This document shows positions 15,945 to 25,398 of a DNA stretch of 33,594 bases, piece by piece; the stretch's first letter is position 1; each line of letters opens with the position of its first letter. The notes beneath the pieces were generated by a model that saw nothing but the letters and a program-made list of their open reading frames with translations, was not told the DNA's origin and did not search any database. The translations under genes were made by a program, and so were the position numbers. The stretch is from Bacillus timonensis (GTDB taxonomy: Bacteria; Bacillota; Bacilli; Bacillales; Bacillaceae_L): NCBI RefSeq assembly GCF_000285535.1, contig NZ_HE610988.1:8005-41598 (forward strand), in the 5' to 3' direction.

Positions 15945-16982
15945 TTACGTAACTCTTAGCACTTTAGTTTCTGTTTTATATCCATTTGGATTATGTAGTT
16001 GCCAGCGCCATGAATCTTCACACATTTCCTTAATCCCTTTTTTGGCTATCCACTTGAGTTCAGCAATTGCTTTTGATGGATCCGCATAACTGATAGCAAT
16101 ATCTCCCGTTCGTCTCCCCACTATCTCATAAGGAATATTTCTTCCAGATGCTTTTTCGAAAGATCTAATCATTTCTAGTACACTATAACCCTTACCAGTA
16201 CCTAGATTGTATGCGTCCACACCAGAACTAGATAATACCTTTTCAAGTGCCTTAATGTGACCGTATGCAAGATCGACCACATGGATATAATCTCTGATAC
16301 CTGTTCCATCTTTAGTATCGTAGTCGTTTCCAAATATATTTAGACATGATAATTTACCTACAGCTACTTGGGAAATAAATGGTATTAGATTATTCGGAAT
16401 ACCATTAGGGTCTTCTCCTATTAATCCACTAGGATGTGCCCCAACAGGGTTAAAATAACGCAATAAAGCAATACTCCATGAGTTATTTGAGTTATACAAA
16501 TCCCTTAATATTTCCTCAATCATTAATTTTGTTCTACCATACGGATTTGTAGCTTTTATTGGTAATTCTTCTGAAAGTGGAACCTGTTGTTGCAAACCAT
16601 ATACTGTTGCTGACGAACTAAAGACCATATTGTATACACCATATTTTTCCATAGTTTCACATAATATAATCGTCCCTGAAATATTATTTTGATAATATTG
16701 TAGTGGTTTATGCACAGATTCTCCTACTGCTTTTAACCCTGCAAAATGAATAACTGCTTCAATTGTGTTTTCAATAAAGACTTGCTCAACTTCATTGCGA
16801 TTGAGTAAGTCTGCTTTATAAAATTTTATTGACTTTCCCGTAATGTTTTCAACACGTCTTATAGATTCAACACTACTGTTTGACAAATTATCTAATACTA
16901 CTAAATCATAATCACTTTCAAGAAGCTCAATACAAGTATGGCTCCCTATATAACCCGCTCCTCCTGTAACTAAAATGGACAT
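15945..16982 (-). CDS. galE: UDP-glucose 4-epimerase
   Basis: 345 residues, an extended short-chain dehydrogenase: N-terminal NAD site GGAGYIGSHTC, the SSSATVYG segment, catalytic YGRTK (Tyr and Lys near 150-154), the RYFNPVGAHPSG loop and RDYIHVVDLA. It interconverts UDP-glucose and UDP-galactose (or the N-acetyl forms), feeding the EPS glycosyltransferases. AAAGGAG lies before ATG. It has a SinR-like box 45 bases upstream, and its stop is only 20 bases before the lasso promoter with no terminator between. Confidence 0.92.
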   Translation of the reverse strand: MSILVTGGAGYIGSHTCIELLESDYDLVVLDNLSNSSVESIRRVENITGKSIKFYKADLLNRNEVEQVFIENTIEAVIHFAGLKAVGESVHKPLQYYQNNISGTIILCETMEKYGVYNMVFSSSATVYGLQQQVPLSEELPIKATNPYGRTKLMIEEILRDLYNSNNSWSIALLRYFNPVGAHPSGLIGEDPNGIPNNLIPFISQVAVGKLSCLNIFGNDYDTKDGTGIRDYIHVVDLAYGHIKALEKVLSSSGVDAYNLGTGKGYSVLEMIRSFEKASGRNIPYEIVGRRTGDIAISYADPSKAIAELKWIAKKGIKEMCEDSWRWQLHNPNGYKTETKVLRVT

Positions 16983-17026
16983 CTTTACTCTCCTTTAATT
17001 AGTATTTAAAGTGACGTTTTTTAAAT

Positions 17027-17041
17027 GTTCTTTAATAGAAC
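17027..17041 (-). promoter_or_regulatory. SinR-like operator before galE
   Basis: GTTCTTTAATAGAAC is an inverted pair of SinR half sites, one base shorter than the others, between the ATP-grasp stop and galE. I could not assign a clear -10/-35 with it. Confidence 0.55.
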
Positions 17042-17049
17042 TATTTAGT

Positions 17050-18135
17050 TTATACTGTATAAATATTTTTCTCTTGTATTCTTTTCATTACTTCGTTCTC
17101 AGTTGTTAAAATTGGTTCTCTATCCATATCTCTTATCCAAAGTAGTCCATCTTGGAGTGGATTAATCTTGCTCTCTAATGTTGGAAACTTATTATAAAGT
17201 ATAATATCCTTATATATTTCAGGCATATTCAACCCGGCTTCCGTAAAGAAATAACAGGTTGTAAAAAATCGCATATTTATTTCCGTAGGATTTGGAAATT
17301 CATTTTTGTCATATGTCATGTCTACACCATACACACCATGAGGTTTAGCATCTATCGCAAGTATTGTGTCTAAGGCTACCCGGTCTACAGTTTCATCTGA
17401 GTATGTTTCACCAACTCCGGTTATACCCGTTACACCAGATAATGTGCGATTTCCAAACCCCCAGGATTTCCGTCTTCTAGTTTGTGCAACCACTAGCTCA
17501 CCTTCATACCAAATAGAAAGCCATGTAACTGTCTTTTCAGATTGTAATAATTCCGAGGCAGTAAATGAACCCCAACCTTTATATATGTCAATCCAATTTG
17601 CAGCAAATTCATAATCATTTGTTGGTAAAGCGCCTTTTCCACCTGCTCCGATAGTTGAGCGTAACCAAATCTTACCTTCTTGATTACCAAGTACATGAAA
17701 TGCCTTCTTTAAATCATCTCGATTATTGACAATCATCGTTTTTGGAACCTTAATTCCTTGTGCTTCCCATATCTTGTAAGATTTATATTTGTCTGTGCAT
17801 GCCTCAATTACTTCGTGCTCGGGCATAAACAGTTTTGTTCCAGTTGCTGTTATTTCATCTCTATATTTTGAAGCCTCTAGTATTTCACGATCATTCATAA
17901 AAACCAGTAATCCTGGTTTTTCCTTTTTTAACAGATCTAATAATGAATTCTTATAATTATCTCCAAATGCATATTCATATGGGATATGATTTTTAGTTTC
18001 CGCTTTTGAGGAAAATAGATTAAAAGGATTCCTAGATACACCAACTATTTTTTCCTTTGTTGCAGATTTATTAAAAGATTTAATAACATTCTCAGCAGGA
18101 GCAACCCCTACATCTGTAATTACGATTTTCTCCAT
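17050..18135 (-). CDS. ATP-grasp carboxylate-amine ligase family protein in EPS group
   Basis: About 361 residues. The N-terminal part resembles the pre-ATP-grasp domain of carbamoyl-phosphate synthase large-subunit relatives (VITDVGVAPAENVIKSF, LVFMNDREI). The ATP-grasp core follows: DKYKSYKIWEAQGIKVPKT, RSTIGAGGKGAL as the ATP-lid loop, ASELLQSEKTVTWLSIW, and GVYGVDMTYD / PTEINMRF with metal-binding acidic residues. It should join a carboxylate to an amine using ATP, perhaps adding an amino acid or similar group to a sugar; the substrate is unknown. ATG 18135 has GAGGTG upstream; GTG 18144 is less likely. Confidence 0.75.
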   Translation of the reverse strand: MEKIVITDVGVAPAENVIKSFNKSATKEKIVGVSRNPFNLFSSKAETKNHIPYEYAFGDNYKNSLLDLLKKEKPGLLVFMNDREILEASKYRDEITATGTKLFMPEHEVIEACTDKYKSYKIWEAQGIKVPKTMIVNNRDDLKKAFHVLGNQEGKIWLRSTIGAGGKGALPTNDYEFAANWIDIYKGWGSFTASELLQSEKTVTWLSIWYEGELVVAQTRRRKSWGFGNRTLSGVTGITGVGETYSDETVDRVALDTILAIDAKPHGVYGVDMTYDKNEFPNPTEINMRFFTTCYFFTEAGLNMPEIYKDIILYNKFPTLESKINPLQDGLLWIRDMDREPILTTENEVMKRIQEKNIYTV

Positions 18136-18158
18136 GTTTTGCACCTCGTTCAGTTTAT

Positions 18159-18758
18159 TTACATATTTTTACTAACACCTTTATAACGTTCCATGCTGTA
18201 ATGCTCCTTGGCACTTACACCATCTTTTTTAATTACTTTTTTTATTGTTAGAAGTAAGATTTTCAGATCAAGCCAGATAGATTGATTGTTTACATACCAT
18301 AAATCCAACTCGAATTTTTTATCCCAATCGATTGCATTTCTCCCATTGATTTGAGCCCAACCTGTAATACCAGGCTTTACTTCATGTCTACGTGCTTGTT
18401 CTTTTGTATATAATGAAAGATATTCAGGTAACAATGGTCTTGGACCAACTAAACTTAGATCACCTTTTATTACATTAAAAAGCTGTGGCAGTTCATCTAA
18501 ACTGTATTTCCGTATTACAACCCCAATTTTTGTTAACCGATACTTGCCTGGAAGCATTTTCCCATATTCATCTCTTTTATCAATCATCGTTCTAAATTTA
18601 TAGATATTAAATGGCTTTCCATGAAGGCCCGGTCTAGTTTGTTTAAATATTATCGGAGAACCCATCTTAATTTTAATAATAATTGATAATGCTATTATGA
18701 TTGGTGAGAATATAAACAGGATGAAAAGTGCCCCTAATAAATCTAGTATTCTTTTCAA
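18159..18758 (-). CDS. Initiating sugar-phosphate transferase (EpsL/WcaJ type)
   Basis: 199 residues: one N-terminal membrane segment (LLGALFILFIFSPIIIAL), then the bacterial sugar transferase domain with PIIFKQTRPG, FNIYKFRTM, the SLDELPQLFNV motif, GDLSLVGPRP and KPGITGWAQINGR. It loads the first sugar-1-phosphate onto undecaprenyl phosphate. The start is TTG 18758, with GGAGGTG eleven bases upstream. It follows the phosphatase gene and is co-directional with the ATP-grasp gene and galE. Confidence 0.9.
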   Translation of the reverse strand: MKRILDLLGALFILFIFSPIIIALSIIIKIKMGSPIIFKQTRPGLHGKPFNIYKFRTMIDKRDEYGKMLPGKYRLTKIGVVIRKYSLDELPQLFNVIKGDLSLVGPRPLLPEYLSLYTKEQARRHEVKPGITGWAQINGRNAIDWDKKFELDLWYVNNQSIWLDLKILLLTIKKVIKKDGVSAKEHYSMERYKGVSKNM

Positions 18759-18786
18759 AATAATAAGTACACCTCCGAAATTAACC

Positions 18787-19605
18787 TTAGGTTTCTCTTA
18801 TTCGATTTAATGGATGATTATAAAAGAAAAAATATTGATGTTTTTTTTCTATATAGGTTGGTTCATTAATTTCAATTCCTGCCCCACTCAACGTTTTAGA
18901 TGCGTTATTTTCCAAATAACTTCGATACTCTGTAGAATATTTTTTATCAATAAACTCATAGGACGAAATCAATTCAAATGGTCTTCTAATATGGTGAGCA
19001 TCTGATGCTATAAAATGAACAAGCTCATGATCTAATAAATGCAATGAAAAATTCTTAAGTCTTTTCCCATATGTGCCATTGATACTACCCGCTGTAACTT
19101 GAATTAAAATTCCACTTTTTACCCATTTATAGATTATTGATGGATTTTTTCTTAATACTCGATTCCTTTCTGGATGAGCAATTATTGGTACAAAACCTAC
19201 CTTTTGTAAAAGTTTTAATGTCATATCTGTATGGTCTGGTAAGTGATGGCACGGAGGTTCAATTAACATATACTTTCCAGTGTCGTTTAAAGTTAAGAAA
19301 TCTTTTAGTCTTTTTTTAATATCGGACTGGATTTGATTGTGCAAATGAAATTCAATACCAGGTAATATAGTTAATGGTATGTCTTTATTTTTTAAATGTA
19401 TATTTGCTTCCTTAACCAACTTCTTGATTGTAAAAGGATCATTTTCATAAAAATGCTCCTTATGTTGATGTTTATGGTGAGGTGTGGCTATTACATGAGA
19501 GATACCAGTAGCAGCTGCTTGTTTTGCTAGCAGCAACATTTCATCCCAGTTTTTTGGCCCATCATCTAATCCAGGTAAAATGTGATTATGGATGTCAACG
19601 GTCAT
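18787..19605 (-). CDS. PHP-domain tyrosine phosphatase (CpsB/YwqE type)
   Basis: 272 residues. Metal-binding PHP motifs: DIHNHILPGLDDGP (3-16), TPHHKHQH, GIEFHLH, AHPERNRVL and ASDAHH. These enzymes dephosphorylate the tyrosine kinase that controls chain length of exopolysaccharide. No such kinase or its modulator lies in the window; it may be further upstream. AGGAGG lies before ATG. It is the first gene after the candidate EAR leader. Confidence 0.9.
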   Translation of the reverse strand: MTVDIHNHILPGLDDGPKNWDEMLLLAKQAAATGISHVIATPHHKHQHKEHFYENDPFTIKKLVKEANIHLKNKDIPLTILPGIEFHLHNQIQSDIKKRLKDFLTLNDTGKYMLIEPPCHHLPDHTDMTLKLLQKVGFVPIIAHPERNRVLRKNPSIIYKWVKSGILIQVTAGSINGTYGKRLKNFSLHLLDHELVHFIASDAHHIRRPFELISSYEFIDKKYSTEYRSYLENNASKTLSGAGIEINEPTYIEKKHQYFFFYNHPLNRIRET

Positions 19606-19784
19606 ATAATTCCTCCTGTATATAAATTAACTCTGATGATAATCATTGTTTTTTTACTGATATGTCAATACTAGGCTTTCCAAAGAATCTTTCTAAAATG
19701 AATCAACATAATTTTTTCATCATGTTATGATATTAATAGCTTCAATTACACCACTCTAAACATTTTCTTAACATTTCAATAAAG

Positions 19785-19917
19785 TAAAATAGCCGCACCC
19801 TTATACTTTTATTTCTGAGTAAAGTCACATTTATAGGCATCTACCCCATCCACACACACTTCAGACTACAAGTTTCTCGGGTTTATCTGCCAGCAGCGTA
19901 ATCAATTCTTCCCGTTA
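19785..19917 (-). ncRNA. Candidate EAR/epsC antitermination RNA in EPS leader
   Basis: The phosphatase gene has a leader of over 400 bases with no ORF. Within it the minus strand carries a GC-richer, motif-dense block: ACGGGAAG (about 19915) can pair with CCCG in AAACCCGAG (about 19883). AGTC/GACT-type pairing flanks GGGGTAGATGCC, and the block ends GGGTGCGGCT (19800-19791). Size, place before EPS genes and composition fit the EAR (epsC) RNA, which allows RNA polymerase to pass terminators in long eps operons. I am working from memory of that motif; a covariance search is needed. Confidence 0.55.
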
Positions 19918-20028
19918 ATATTTACACAGACGTTCTTAATAAAAGGTGTTTACCATTGAGAAATCCCCCAAAAGGATTCTTTTAAAGTAATTCCAAATCC
20001 AATATTATTAAATCGCATTACATTTTTA

Positions 20029-20044
20029 GTTCATTATAAAGAAC
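20029..20044 (-). promoter_or_regulatory. SinR-like operator overlapping a -10 of the EPS group
   Basis: On the minus strand GTTCTTTATAATGAAC contains TATAAT, so the repressor site would cover the -10 of the promoter for the EAR leader, phosphatase, sugar transferase and ATP-grasp genes. No good -35 is seen. Confidence 0.6.
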
Positions 20045-20096
20045 GAACTGATATTTTTCCTTTTTTTCGGGATTTTCGATAAATTTAAGCGAGTTT

Positions 20097-21652
20097 TTAA
20101 GCTACATTACTTTTTAATTTTAATTTGTTATTTATTTTTTTTATTGGTCCTTTTAATAATAATTCTTTTTCATACTGATTCATTCCTGTTATCCACATTA
20201 GGACTAGAAATGCTATAGAAAACACTATCATTTTAAAAAATAGAAACATCCAAGACTCTGCAAATAGTTGTTTATTTATCGTTAAACCAAATATAAGACT
20301 AATGGCCAGTGGCAAACTCATAAACAATATATTTTTCCAAAAACCAACAATATCAATTTTTATTTTTCTCCAATAATAATAATTCATAATAATTATATTT
20401 CCTGTCATATAAGAAATACCTGTAGCTAAAGCACATCCTATTGCCCCCCACAACTGAACAAATATAAGACTTAAAAATAAATTAAATATTGCCATAAAAA
20501 TGTTAATAATAGTCTTAAATCCATGCATATTCTTAGCCTGAAGTATAATACCACCCATCCCTTGAATAAGGAAAAAAATTAGCGGTATTAAAATTAATAT
20601 AGCAATAGTATAGGATTGATTGTACTCACTTCCCACCCATAAATTTATAAACTCTTGGCCAAATACAAAAAAACCACTAAATGCAAATGCTATTACTATA
20701 TATTGAATTCGTCCTATTCTGATAAATAAGTTTGATAAATCTTTATCACACACATCATTAAAAACCATTCCCGACACTTTACTTAAAAATACATTTGATA
20801 TAGCTGAGGAAAATCCAGAAAAGTATCCTGTAAAAGTTGCTCCTATTGCATAAATGGAAACAGCAACTGTCCCACTATAAATTCCCAATATAAATTGATC
20901 TGTTTGTACATATAGAGTTCCAATAATTAGGTTTATAAAAATATAAGATGAAAATAAAATTATTTCTTTTAACATGCTATAATTAATTTTTTCGAAATGA
21001 ACTTTTATCTTTATTACCTTAAAACAAAAATAGATATTTATTAAAATGGAAACTATATTAATTACAGTTGTTACAATTGCCATTGTAATCGTTCCGTAAC
21101 CCATATATAGAAGAGGTAGCATAATTATTGGATTAATAATAGAACATACGATAGCAATCATTTTTTCAATAATAAACTTTTCGTAAGCCAAAACAATTAC
21201 ACTGAAGAGACCAAGACCTATCCCAATTGAAATATTAAAGGTCATAATCCCCATTATTATCTTTAACCTAATAATTTCCTCTATACTTAAAGTGCTTGAA
21301 AAGAAAAATGAGAGTAATGGGTTAATATTGTTCCTATGATTAATGCAAACATCCCCAGTAATCCATACATTTTAGTAAACATTCCGAATAGCTGATAACA
21401 GCCTTCCTCATCATTTTCAGATCTATATTTTGCGGTATACCTTATAACAGCATTTCCTAATCCAAAATTTAACACCCCTATATAACCTGCAAGTGAGGCT
21501 GCTAGACTATATAACCCATATTCAGATTGACCAAGCATTCTCAACATTATTGGTGTATAGAGGATTGAAATCCCGCTATTAAGAAACAACGCAACATATG
21601 ATAATATTGCACCAGCTTTTAGTTGACTCTTATTGCTACCATTCAAAATCAA
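20097..21652 (-). CDS. Oligosaccharide flippase (Wzx/MATE-like), one frameshift
   Basis: About 518 residues once repaired, with twelve or more membrane segments (start AGAILSYVALFLNSGISILYTP, then YGLYSLAASLAGYIGVLNFGLGNAVIRYTAKYR). It moves the lipid-linked repeat unit across the membrane. The first frame stops at 21287, where adding one base to the run of five A at 21304-21308 (minus-strand T) gives HFFFSSTLSIEEIIRLK and joins to the second frame. It is the last gene of the upstream EPS operon, and its start overlaps the stop of the gene before it (21649-21652). Confidence 0.85.
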
Positions 21653-22731
21653 TTCTCCTTTGTATTAATCTCCGCACTATTACAACTGTAATTTTTATTA
21701 TCATCTATGATTCTTTGTATACCGATACATTTAATTAAACATACTCGCATTTGTTTTTTATATCCGAATAGAGAAAAGGTTTTAGCCGATAATCTACCCA
21801 TCCTCCATAATAAATGATTTTTTGTTTCAAACTTATGTCCATCTACTACAATTAACCAATTATTGTCACCAAGCTTTAATTGGTCGATTGTGTGCATCCC
21901 GTCCCTATTCCAATCATTTTCCTTCTTTGTACCTGATAATACTAAATTAATTTGTTCCTCCTCATATTCATCATCGGTTAACTTATTTATTTTAAATACA
22001 TTAACTGCACTACCATAATTCGGAAAGCCATCTTGGGTATATCTAAATATATTCCCATTTTCTACAATAACTCTGCCTCCCGGTCTGGTGATTCTTTTAT
22101 TATTTGTAATCATCGGGCTCTTAGGGTGTTCCACCCAGCCTTTTTCAAGTTTTTCTGAAAAAAACAAATGTAATTTTCCACTTTTCCCCGCAAACATCCA
22201 CCACATGTTATTGAATCTAAAAATACTTGAATCAACATAACTTCCTGTTAGCAATTCACTTACTAACGACCATTGATATGGAAACTTTTTTGCCTTATAT
22301 AATAAAATTTTATTTTTTTCACATGTTTCAGGTATCATATAAAATTCGTTATCAAATTCAAAAACATATGGATATGAAAGGTGGAATTCTTCCCTTAAGA
22401 CTACTTTGTGATATTTCCAGTTTTGGCCATTCTCACTACTGGCCAGGCCAATAATTCCTTTTCCAGATATCTTATCCAGAATTTCGAAGAACATATAGAC
22501 AGTTGAATTATGCGCTATAATAAATGGATCTGCTACAAATTCTGCAGGCACATCATTTACGTCTTTAGCCGTTAAGCAAGGGCTTACAAACTTTTCTTTC
22601 TCAGGAATTTTTGTTATATATGTACTAGAATTAAATGTTGTAATTGACCATAATCCCAAAGTTATTTTTCTCTTATTCAAAAATAAAAATATGACAATCA
22701 AAATTAACAAAATTGTAGTAAATAGAATCAT
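21649..22731 (-). CDS. Beta-propeller-like protein (GINT1-N/GH43-like) with N-terminal membrane segment
   Basis: 360 residues. One membrane segment at 1-18 (ILFTTILLILIVIFLFL), then repeated strand motifs: ADPFIIAHNSTVYMFFE, GIIGLASSENGQNWKY, SYPYVFEFDNEFYMIPET and SSIFRFNNMWWMFA. These match the five-bladed-propeller domain called glucosamine inositolphosphorylceramide transferase N-terminal, often found in polysaccharide gene clusters and sometimes fused to other enzymes. No activity can be assigned. It lies between a glycosyltransferase and the flippase and overlaps the flippase by four bases. Confidence 0.6.
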   Translation of the reverse strand: MILFTTILLILIVIFLFLNKRKITLGLWSITTFNSSTYITKIPEKEKFVSPCLTAKDVNDVPAEFVADPFIIAHNSTVYMFFEILDKISGKGIIGLASSENGQNWKYHKVVLREEFHLSYPYVFEFDNEFYMIPETCEKNKILLYKAKKFPYQWSLVSELLTGSYVDSSIFRFNNMWWMFAGKSGKLHLFFSEKLEKGWVEHPKSPMITNNKRITRPGGRVIVENGNIFRYTQDGFPNYGSAVNVFKINKLTDDEYEEEQINLVLSGTKKENDWNRDGMHTIDQLKLGDNNWLIVVDGHKFETKNHLLWRMGRLSAKTFSLFGYKKQMRVCLIKCIGIQRIIDDNKNYSCNSAEINTKEN

Positions 22732-22780
22732 ATAACCACCTTATTGAATTATTTATATTTGTAAAACTATACTACTAGAT

Positions 22781-23953
22781 TTAATAGTTTTTTATTTCAT
22801 TTTCATTATCAAAATCTTGTTGTAAAAGGTTCTGAGAAAACGTCTTTCTTAAATCTTTATTTTCAAGTAATTTTAACAAGCCTTCATATATACAATTTTC
22901 ACTAACATCAACAATCAATCCATTAACTTCATTACTAATTTGCTCTTTTGCTCCAGTAAAATTAGTTGTTACTATAGGTTTTCTTAAACATCTTGCTTCA
23001 GCGAGGGTTATACAAAAACCTTCATGCCTAGATGGTTGAACATATATATCACATTGATTAATATATGGATACGGATTTGGATCACTTCCTAACAGGATGA
23101 AGTGATCTTCTAATTTATAATCTTTAATAAGATTTTCTAAATCATGTTTGAGATTCCCATCTCCTAAACAATACCACCTTACTTTATGACCTTCTTGTAT
23201 TAATCGAGCAAGTACAGGTACAATTAAATCTTGGCCTTTTTCTTTTGATAATCTACCCACTGTTAATATTCTGAGACCCTCAAAGTTATCGGTAAAACCT
23301 AAACCCATTGTTGATTGTTTTTTTATTGTTAAAGGTGATATGATATTGAATAAAACCTCTGTTTTTCCCTTTAAATTAGGAAGATATTTGAGTAATTTCG
23401 TTTTAGCTTCATTTGATACAACAAAGACTCTATCAAATTTAGAATAAATCTTTGAAGTAAATCTTAAATTAAATCCTATTTTAGAGACATCAAAGTGGAT
23501 CCATTGGAGCTTTTTTCTAGCTTTTACTTTCTTTAAAACAAAATAGCTTATGAAATCCATTGGGCCATCATAAGCCACTGCTATATCATATTCTTCATTT
23601 AGGGTTGGGTATTTTCTAAGTAAATATTTAAAATAAAGGCTTCTATCCTTTAAAACCTTAGTAATTATGTGTAATATAATAATCATAAAGGCCCTAAATA
23701 TTTTACCCTTTTTTAGAAGATCAATAAACGTATACCGTGGCGGATTATTTAATAAGTCCTTTATACTGTAGTAGTCTGAAAAATAGTGAATATTGACTTC
23801 TTGAGGAATATATTTAAGAAACCCACCGTACTTTTCCAACATAAAAATAGTAATTTCATATTTTTTTCTTGGAAATTCATTAACCAAATTAAGAAGTGCT
23901 TTTTCCGTACCACCAACATTCATATTAATTACTACAAATATTATCTTCTTCAT
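22781..23953 (-). CDS. Glycosyltransferase, GT4 type
   Basis: 390 residues, GT-B fold. N-terminal MNVGGTEKALLNLVNEF nucleotide-sugar loop, the linker TVGRLSKEKGQDLIVPVL, and the C-terminal PSRHEGFCITLAEARCLRKPIV with the EX7E-type acidic motif. It adds one sugar of the EPS repeat; donor and acceptor are unknown. No frameshift. A weak AAAGTGAG precedes ATG. Twenty bases from the previous glycosyltransferase, of which it is a likely paralogue. Confidence 0.85.
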   Translation of the reverse strand: MKKIIFVVINMNVGGTEKALLNLVNEFPRKKYEITIFMLEKYGGFLKYIPQEVNIHYFSDYYSIKDLLNNPPRYTFIDLLKKGKIFRAFMIIILHIITKVLKDRSLYFKYLLRKYPTLNEEYDIAVAYDGPMDFISYFVLKKVKARKKLQWIHFDVSKIGFNLRFTSKIYSKFDRVFVVSNEAKTKLLKYLPNLKGKTEVLFNIISPLTIKKQSTMGLGFTDNFEGLRILTVGRLSKEKGQDLIVPVLARLIQEGHKVRWYCLGDGNLKHDLENLIKDYKLEDHFILLGSDPNPYPYINQCDIYVQPSRHEGFCITLAEARCLRKPIVTTNFTGAKEQISNEVNGLIVDVSENCIYEGLLKLLENKDLRKTFSQNLLQQDFDNENEIKNY

Positions 23954-23973
23954 GATTACTCACTTTCATAGTT

Positions 23974-25163
23974 TTATCCAATTAATGCATAAAATTTATC
24001 TAATTCTTCAATATTCCCTTTCTTTTCCTTCATTAAATTATTTATAATCTCTTCTCTTAATTGATGATTTTGGATTAATGTCAGAATTCCTTCAAATACT
24101 GCATATGCGTTCATATCCACCACAAGGCCATTTTCACCATCTAACATCTGACTTTCAACAGCATCAAACCTTGTTGTTACTACTGGAATATTAAGCATTC
24201 TTGCCTCAGCAATTGCTAATCCAAACCCTTCAAATCTTGAGGTTTGAACGTAAAGATCACTATTTTTGATATAAGGGTACGGATTAGATGTGACACCTAG
24301 TAAGATAAAATTATCTTCAAGGTTATTTTTTGAATGTAGTCCTTGATCTCTTCTTCTAAAGGGCCCTTACCTAGTACGTACCATCTAAAATTAACCCCAT
24401 GTTTTTTTAATAATCCACATGCCTCTAAAGCAATATCATAGCCTTTTTGATAAGCTAGTCTCCCAATCGTAAGAATCCTATAACCGTTAAATTTATCTCT
24501 ATACCCTTCATTTAGATTGGCCATATTTGCAATAAAATCAGGATTGTTAATATCATAAACAACTTCTATTTTTTTTCGGTAATTCGGAAACGTTTCAAGA
24601 AAGATTTCTTTTGCTGAATTGGACACTGCTACAATTTTATTATAAATGTCATAATAATTTTTTTGGAATTCTGCATTTTTCACATCTAATCTATAACTTA
24701 CGTTAACCCATGCAAATTTTTTCTGAGCTTTAACTTTTTCAGCAACAAAAAAGGTTGGTACCCCTTGAGCATAACTTATAGCTATATCATATTTTGTATT
24801 ATTCCCTTCAATCATGCTTGATACGTTTTCCCAATAAACTCTTGCTTTTTCGGGATTATTGTACTTTTTCAAACGAATTTTAAGAGAGTACATAATTCTT
24901 GAATAAAGCATATTAAAATTTCTCTTTTTGACTGAAAAACAAAAAGCACTTAATAAAGTTAAATTCGCAAACTCAGTGTATTTAAATGGTTTTAAAATAT
25001 TGACTTCCTTAGGTACTAATTCTTGTAAAATTTCACCATGAGCAAACAATACTAGATCGACTGAGTATTTTTTATAATCTAATAAAGATAAAAGTGTAAT
25101 AAGGCTCTTTTCTGCTCCTGCACCAACTAAAGAATCTATGGCAAATAATAATTTTGTTTTCAT
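23974..25163 (-). CDS. Glycosyltransferase, GT4 type, one frameshift
   Basis: About 396 residues after repair. N-terminal AIDSLVGAGAEKSLITLL, middle TIGRLAYQKGYDIALEACGLL, C-terminal LNIPVVTTRFDAVESQMLDGENGLVV. The first frame runs out at 24297. Adding one base to the T run 24326-24331 restores IQKNNLEDNFILLG and joins the rest, including the stretch between 24198 and 24297. ATG 25163 has GGAGA; the open frame runs back to 25217. It likely transfers a sugar to the growing lipid-linked unit. Confidence 0.82.
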
Positions 25164-25272
25164 TCTATCTTCTCCATCTATTAACATAATAAATTTCAAT
25201 TTCAAAACTCTATCCACTATCGCGTACCTTTGTATCAGAAATTTTTACATTTAATTGTGTGAATGTTAACCT

Positions 25273-25301
25273 ATTATAAGAAGAACTTTTTTAAGCTTTA
25301 A
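25273..25301 (-). promoter_or_regulatory. Possible internal EPS promoter with a SinR-like half site
   Basis: On the minus strand TTAAAG (25301-25296), 17 bases, TATAAT (25278-25273), with GTTCTTC (25286-25280) inside the spacer. It lies in the 235-base gap between the cytidylyltransferase and the next glycosyltransferase, which otherwise holds only two small hairpins (near 25340-25371). Confidence 0.4.
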
Positions 25302-25398
25302 TTTCATTTAGAATTTCTAAATTTATCTCTGTATTAGCAAGAGAAACTCTTTTCAAGTTTCAAACAACTTGATTTGCAGCATTTGCATCTATCCATTT

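Noticed and set aside
23974-24198. Separate short glycosyltransferase fragment and other half genes in the EPS operon as pseudogenes.
   Set aside because: Each joins to its neighbour by one added base in an A/T run and gives full family length, so they are treated as single genes.
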